Positions 61,458 to 64,000 of a stretch of 64,000 nucleotides of DNA are shown here, piece by piece (position 1 is the first letter of the stretch; every line of letters starts with the position of its first letter). The notes beneath the pieces are model-generated. The model did not search any database. It was not told where the DNA came from and worked only from the letters and a program-made list of their open reading frames with translations. Source of the DNA: Trueperaceae bacterium (GTDB taxonomy: Bacteria; Deinococcota; Deinococci; Deinococcales; Trueperaceae); assembly GCA_020354625.1 (NCBI GenBank), contig CP070651.1:804680-868679 (forward strand), in the 5' to 3' direction. A program made the position numbers and the translations under genes.

Positions 61458-64000
61458 ATGAAGCCTGGTGGGCTGGTGTGGGAATTGGCCAAACAGTACG
61501 ATCCTTCTACGGTCGAGGTCAAGTGGACAAAGAGGTGGGCTCAAGAGCCCTTTGTTGCCGATCCCTCTTCTTCCAAAGAGCCATTTTGCATTGTTATTCC
61601 ACCCCCGAACGTTACAGGCAATCTACATTTGGGTCACGCCTTTGACAATGCGATCATCGATACCCTGATCCGCTTCAAGCGTATGCAAGGTTATGAGACG
61701 CTCTTTCAACCAGGCACTGACCATGCAGGGATATCCACGCAAGTTCAGGTAGAAAGGTCGTTGCAGGAACAGGGGCGAAGCAAGCACGATCTGGGACGCA
61801 GGACTTTCCTCAAAGAGATGTGGGCCTGGAAAGAGAAGTATGGAGGTATCATCCTCGAGCAGCTTCAGCGACTCGGCATATCTGCGGATTGGTCTCGCAC
61901 CCGATTTACCATGGATGAGGGACTTTCTCGGGCTGTTCGCAAGCAATTTGTGGAGCTTTATCATCGAGGATTTGTCTATCGTGGTGAGCGTATCGTCAAT
62001 TGGGATCCTTCGAGCCAGACGACTCTTTCGGATCTAGAGGTGGATAGGGAAGAACGCCCCGGCCACCTCTACACTTTGGCATACCAGCTAGAACAAGGTG
62101 GTCACATCGCGATCGCCACGGTGCGGCCTGAGACGATCTTCGCTGACCAAGCGATCGCTGTTCATCCAGACGATGAACGTTATCGTTCTTCGGTTGGTAA
62201 AAGGGCTCGCATCCCCCTAACTGATCGCTGGATCCCAGTGATAACGGACGAGGCGGTCGATCGGGAGTTCGGTACTGGGGCCCTCAAGATTACGCCAGCA
62301 CACGACCCCCTCGACTTTGAAATCGGAGAGCGTCACCAACTCGAGCGTCCTAGCGTGATCGACCTCGATGCGAGATTATTTGGAGAACTGGTCCCGACTT
62401 CATATAGAGGCCTGGACCGTTTTGAGGCGCGTGAAGCGGTTGTTACAGCGCTTAAGGCTGAGGCGAGCTTGTTGGAGGTGCGAGACCATACGGTCGCACT
62501 AGGTCTTTCGCAGCGTACGAAGGAACCGGTCGAGCCTATGTTGTCCCTTCAGTGGTTTTACAATACCGATGCTATCGCAGGGCGTGTACTCGACGTTCTC
62601 GACCGGGGTGAGATCGAACTCTTCCCTCAGCGCTATGCGAAGGTGAATCGTGATTGGTTGTCAAACTTGCGCCACTGGAATATCTCAAGACAACTCTGGT
62701 GGGGACATCAGATCCCGGCATGGTACGACGAAGAAGGGCGTGTTTTCGTCCCCGAGCCCGAAAACCCGGAGCTGGATCCTCCCGACGACCCACGTTACCG
62801 CGATTTGAAACTCGTGCAGGACGAAGATGTGTTCGATACTTGGTTTAGTAGCAACTTGTGGCCTTTCAGCACGCTGGGATGGCCCGATACCGATGACCCC
62901 TTCTACAAAAAGTTCTATCCCACGAGTGTGCTGGTCACGGGTTACGACATCCTCTTCTTTTGGGTGGCGCGTATGGAGATGGCAGGGCTCGAGTTCACAG
63001 GGGAACGGCCGTTCGATCACGTGTTGCTTCACGGTCTCGTGCTCGATGCAGAGGGTCAGAAGATGTCGAAATCGAAGGGTAATGGGATTGATCCCCTCGA
63101 TGTCATAAGCGAATATGGTGCAGATGCGTTGCGCTTTGCAACGACCTATGCCAGTACCGGTGGTCAAGATGTGCGTTGGGACAGCCGTCGCGTCGAGATG
63201 GGACGGAATTTCAACAACAAGCTGTGGAATGCTGCGCGTTTTGTGCTTATGAACCTCGTAGGTGAGATGGAGAGTGGATTGCCCGAGACGTTGGCCGATC
63301 GTTGGATGATGAGTGCACTCCAACGTGCTATCAACGACATTACCACTCACCTCGAAGCGTACGATCTCGGGTTGGCCAACCGCCGGATTTACGACTTTGT
63401 ATGGTCGGAATTTTGTGACTGGTATCTTGAGGCTGTCAAACCCGCTTTGCGTATGGAGAACCCACGTACTCGATATCTTCTCAAAGATGGGTTTACAAGC
63501 ATCTTGGCTCTGCTTCACCCGCTGATCCCCTTTATCTCCTCGGAGCTCTACCAAGCGTTGGGATACGAAGAACAACTTGCGACGGCAACGTGGCCAATGG
63601 TCGATGAAGAGCTGATCGATGAGGTTGCGGAGCAACAGTTTGAGATCCTGAAGGAGGCTGTCGTTACGGTACGTAATTTGCGCAGCGAAGCCAACCTCGC
63701 TCCGTCGAGGAAGATCGGCATCTATGTTGAGGGGCCGTCCGAAGCTGTCATACAAGAAAACCGGTCGGTGTTTGAGAGTTTGGCGAGGGCGGAGTTGCTT
63801 CCGGCCTCACCTACAGGTGCTATTTTGTCCCAACACTTGCCAGAGTTGGAGATCCGTTTGCCGCTAGAGGGGCTTATCGATGTCGAGGAGTGGCGTGCTC
63901 GGCAGCAAAAGCGGTTGAGGGATCTCGAGTCGAACAGGATGCGAAGCGAAAAGAAACTCGCCAACGACAAGTTTGTTCTGAACGCACCACCAGAAGTCGT
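61458..64000 (+). CDS. valS: Valyl-tRNA synthetase, C-terminus cut by window edge
   Basis: The frame is open from an ATG at 61458, preceded by AAGGAGGAAAG, to the right edge, so 847 residues are visible and the stop lies outside. Class I signatures are IPPPNVTGNLHLGHAF near 50 (HIGH equivalent) and GQKMSKSKGNGIDPLDVI near 533 (KMSKS). The editing domain is present (AIATVRPETIFADQAIAVHP near 215), followed by WNISRQLWWGHQIPAWYDEE near 410. The anticodon-binding domain and the start of the C-terminal coiled-coil arm (WRARQQKRLRDLE) follow. No T-box leader is seen. Identity is secure. Confidence 0.97.
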   Translation, partial: MKPGGLVWELAKQYDPSTVEVKWTKRWAQEPFVADPSSSKEPFCIVIPPPNVTGNLHLGHAFDNAIIDTLIRFKRMQGYETLFQPGTDHAGISTQVQVERSLQEQGRSKHDLGRRTFLKEMWAWKEKYGGIILEQLQRLGISADWSRTRFTMDEGLSRAVRKQFVELYHRGFVYRGERIVNWDPSSQTTLSDLEVDREERPGHLYTLAYQLEQGGHIAIATVRPETIFADQAIAVHPDDERYRSSVGKRARIPLTDRWIPVITDEAVDREFGTGALKITPAHDPLDFEIGERHQLERPSVIDLDARLFGELVPTSYRGLDRFEAREAVVTALKAEASLLEVRDHTVALGLSQRTKEPVEPMLSLQWFYNTDAIAGRVLDVLDRGEIELFPQRYAKVNRDWLSNLRHWNISRQLWWGHQIPAWYDEEGRVFVPEPENPELDPPDDPRYRDLKLVQDEDVFDTWFSSNLWPFSTLGWPDTDDPFYKKFYPTSVLVTGYDILFFWVARMEMAGLEFTGERPFDHVLLHGLVLDAEGQKMSKSKGNGIDPLDVISEYGADALRFATTYASTGGQDVRWDSRRVEMGRNFNNKLWNAARFVLMNLVGEMESGLPETLADRWMMSALQRAINDITTHLEAYDLGLANRRIYDFVWSEFCDWYLEAVKPALRMENPRTRYLLKDGFTSILALLHPLIPFISSELYQALGYEEQLATATWPMVDEELIDEVAEQQFEILKEAVVTVRNLRSEANLAPSRKIGIYVEGPSEAVIQENRSVFESLARAELLPASPTGAILSQHLPELEIRLPLEGLIDVEEWRARQQKRLRDLESNRMRSEKKLANDKFVLNAPPEV

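Noticed and set aside
62685-63755. Minus-strand open frame of 356 codons opposite valS
   Set aside because: It is antisense to the catalytic core of ValS, with no plausible start context or homologous pattern.

Overview
This is an ordinary chromosomal stretch of a diderm bacterium with moderately high GC content (estimated by eye in the mid-50s percent) and dense, mostly operonic housekeeping genes. I found no insertion sequence, prophage, plasmid function, CRISPR array or rRNA. Several features suggest Deinococcota or a relative: tandem deoxynucleoside kinases (dCK/dAK plus dGK), a RecG with an N-terminal extension, Roadblock/LC7 proteins, a MurE without the usual diaminopimelate motif, and many genes whose -10 box lies only 6-8 nt before the start codon (leaderless style). 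The window also carries lpxA, an LpxB-family gene and fabZ, which fits poorly with the well-known LPS-free Deinococcus and Thermus. The assignment is therefore tentative and could point to a deep or uncultured lineage.

Layout. 1-11 kb: a large secreted DUF3352-like protein (cut by the left edge), a lipoprotein, a winged-helix regulator, aconitase, an ankyrin protein, a dienoyl-CoA reductase-like SDR, a SpoIID/LytB protein, a split YeeE/YedE sulfur-transport pair, and a micro-operon of three small proteins ending in an orphan AF2212-like antitoxin. 11-23.8 kb: rsmI, mfd, an outer-membrane barrel candidate, a GIY-YIG protein coupled to era, initiator tRNA-Met, a MoeB/ThiF E1 enzyme, an MFS transporter, then dGK - dCK/dAK - murE - pdp in one direction. 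24-37 kb: a CNNM/CorC protein, alr, a CPBP-like membrane protein, a TIM-barrel isomerase, an amino-acid ABC permease and binding protein without an ATPase, recG, a LEA14-like lipoprotein, and serA with a class V aminotransferase.

37-44 kb is a tight seven-gene operon for outer-envelope glycolipid: Gfo/Idh oxidoreductase, fabZ, lpxA, LpxB-like glycosyltransferase, MsbA-like ABC exporter, family 2 glycosyltransferase, methyltransferase. 44-54.4 kb holds mreB with an S55 (SpoIVB-like) peptidase, tsaB, tsaE, and a three-gene cassette: a Roadblock protein, a three-TM protein with a long periplasmic arm, and a 934-residue coiled-coil protein that also ends in a Roadblock domain. 54.8-64 kb has moaE/moaD, hrcA, guaA, a membrane-anchored pseudokinase with a PEGA-like outer domain, mrp, and valS (cut by the right edge).

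The best candidates for something undescribed are the Roadblock/coiled-coil/membrane cassette (48.4-54.3 kb), the glycolipid operon with a possible GlcNAc3N step (37.2-43.9 kb), the pseudokinase (58.5-60 kb) and the three-protein micro-operon at 10.46-11.09 kb. All functions come from reading translated sequence by eye; no database search was run.
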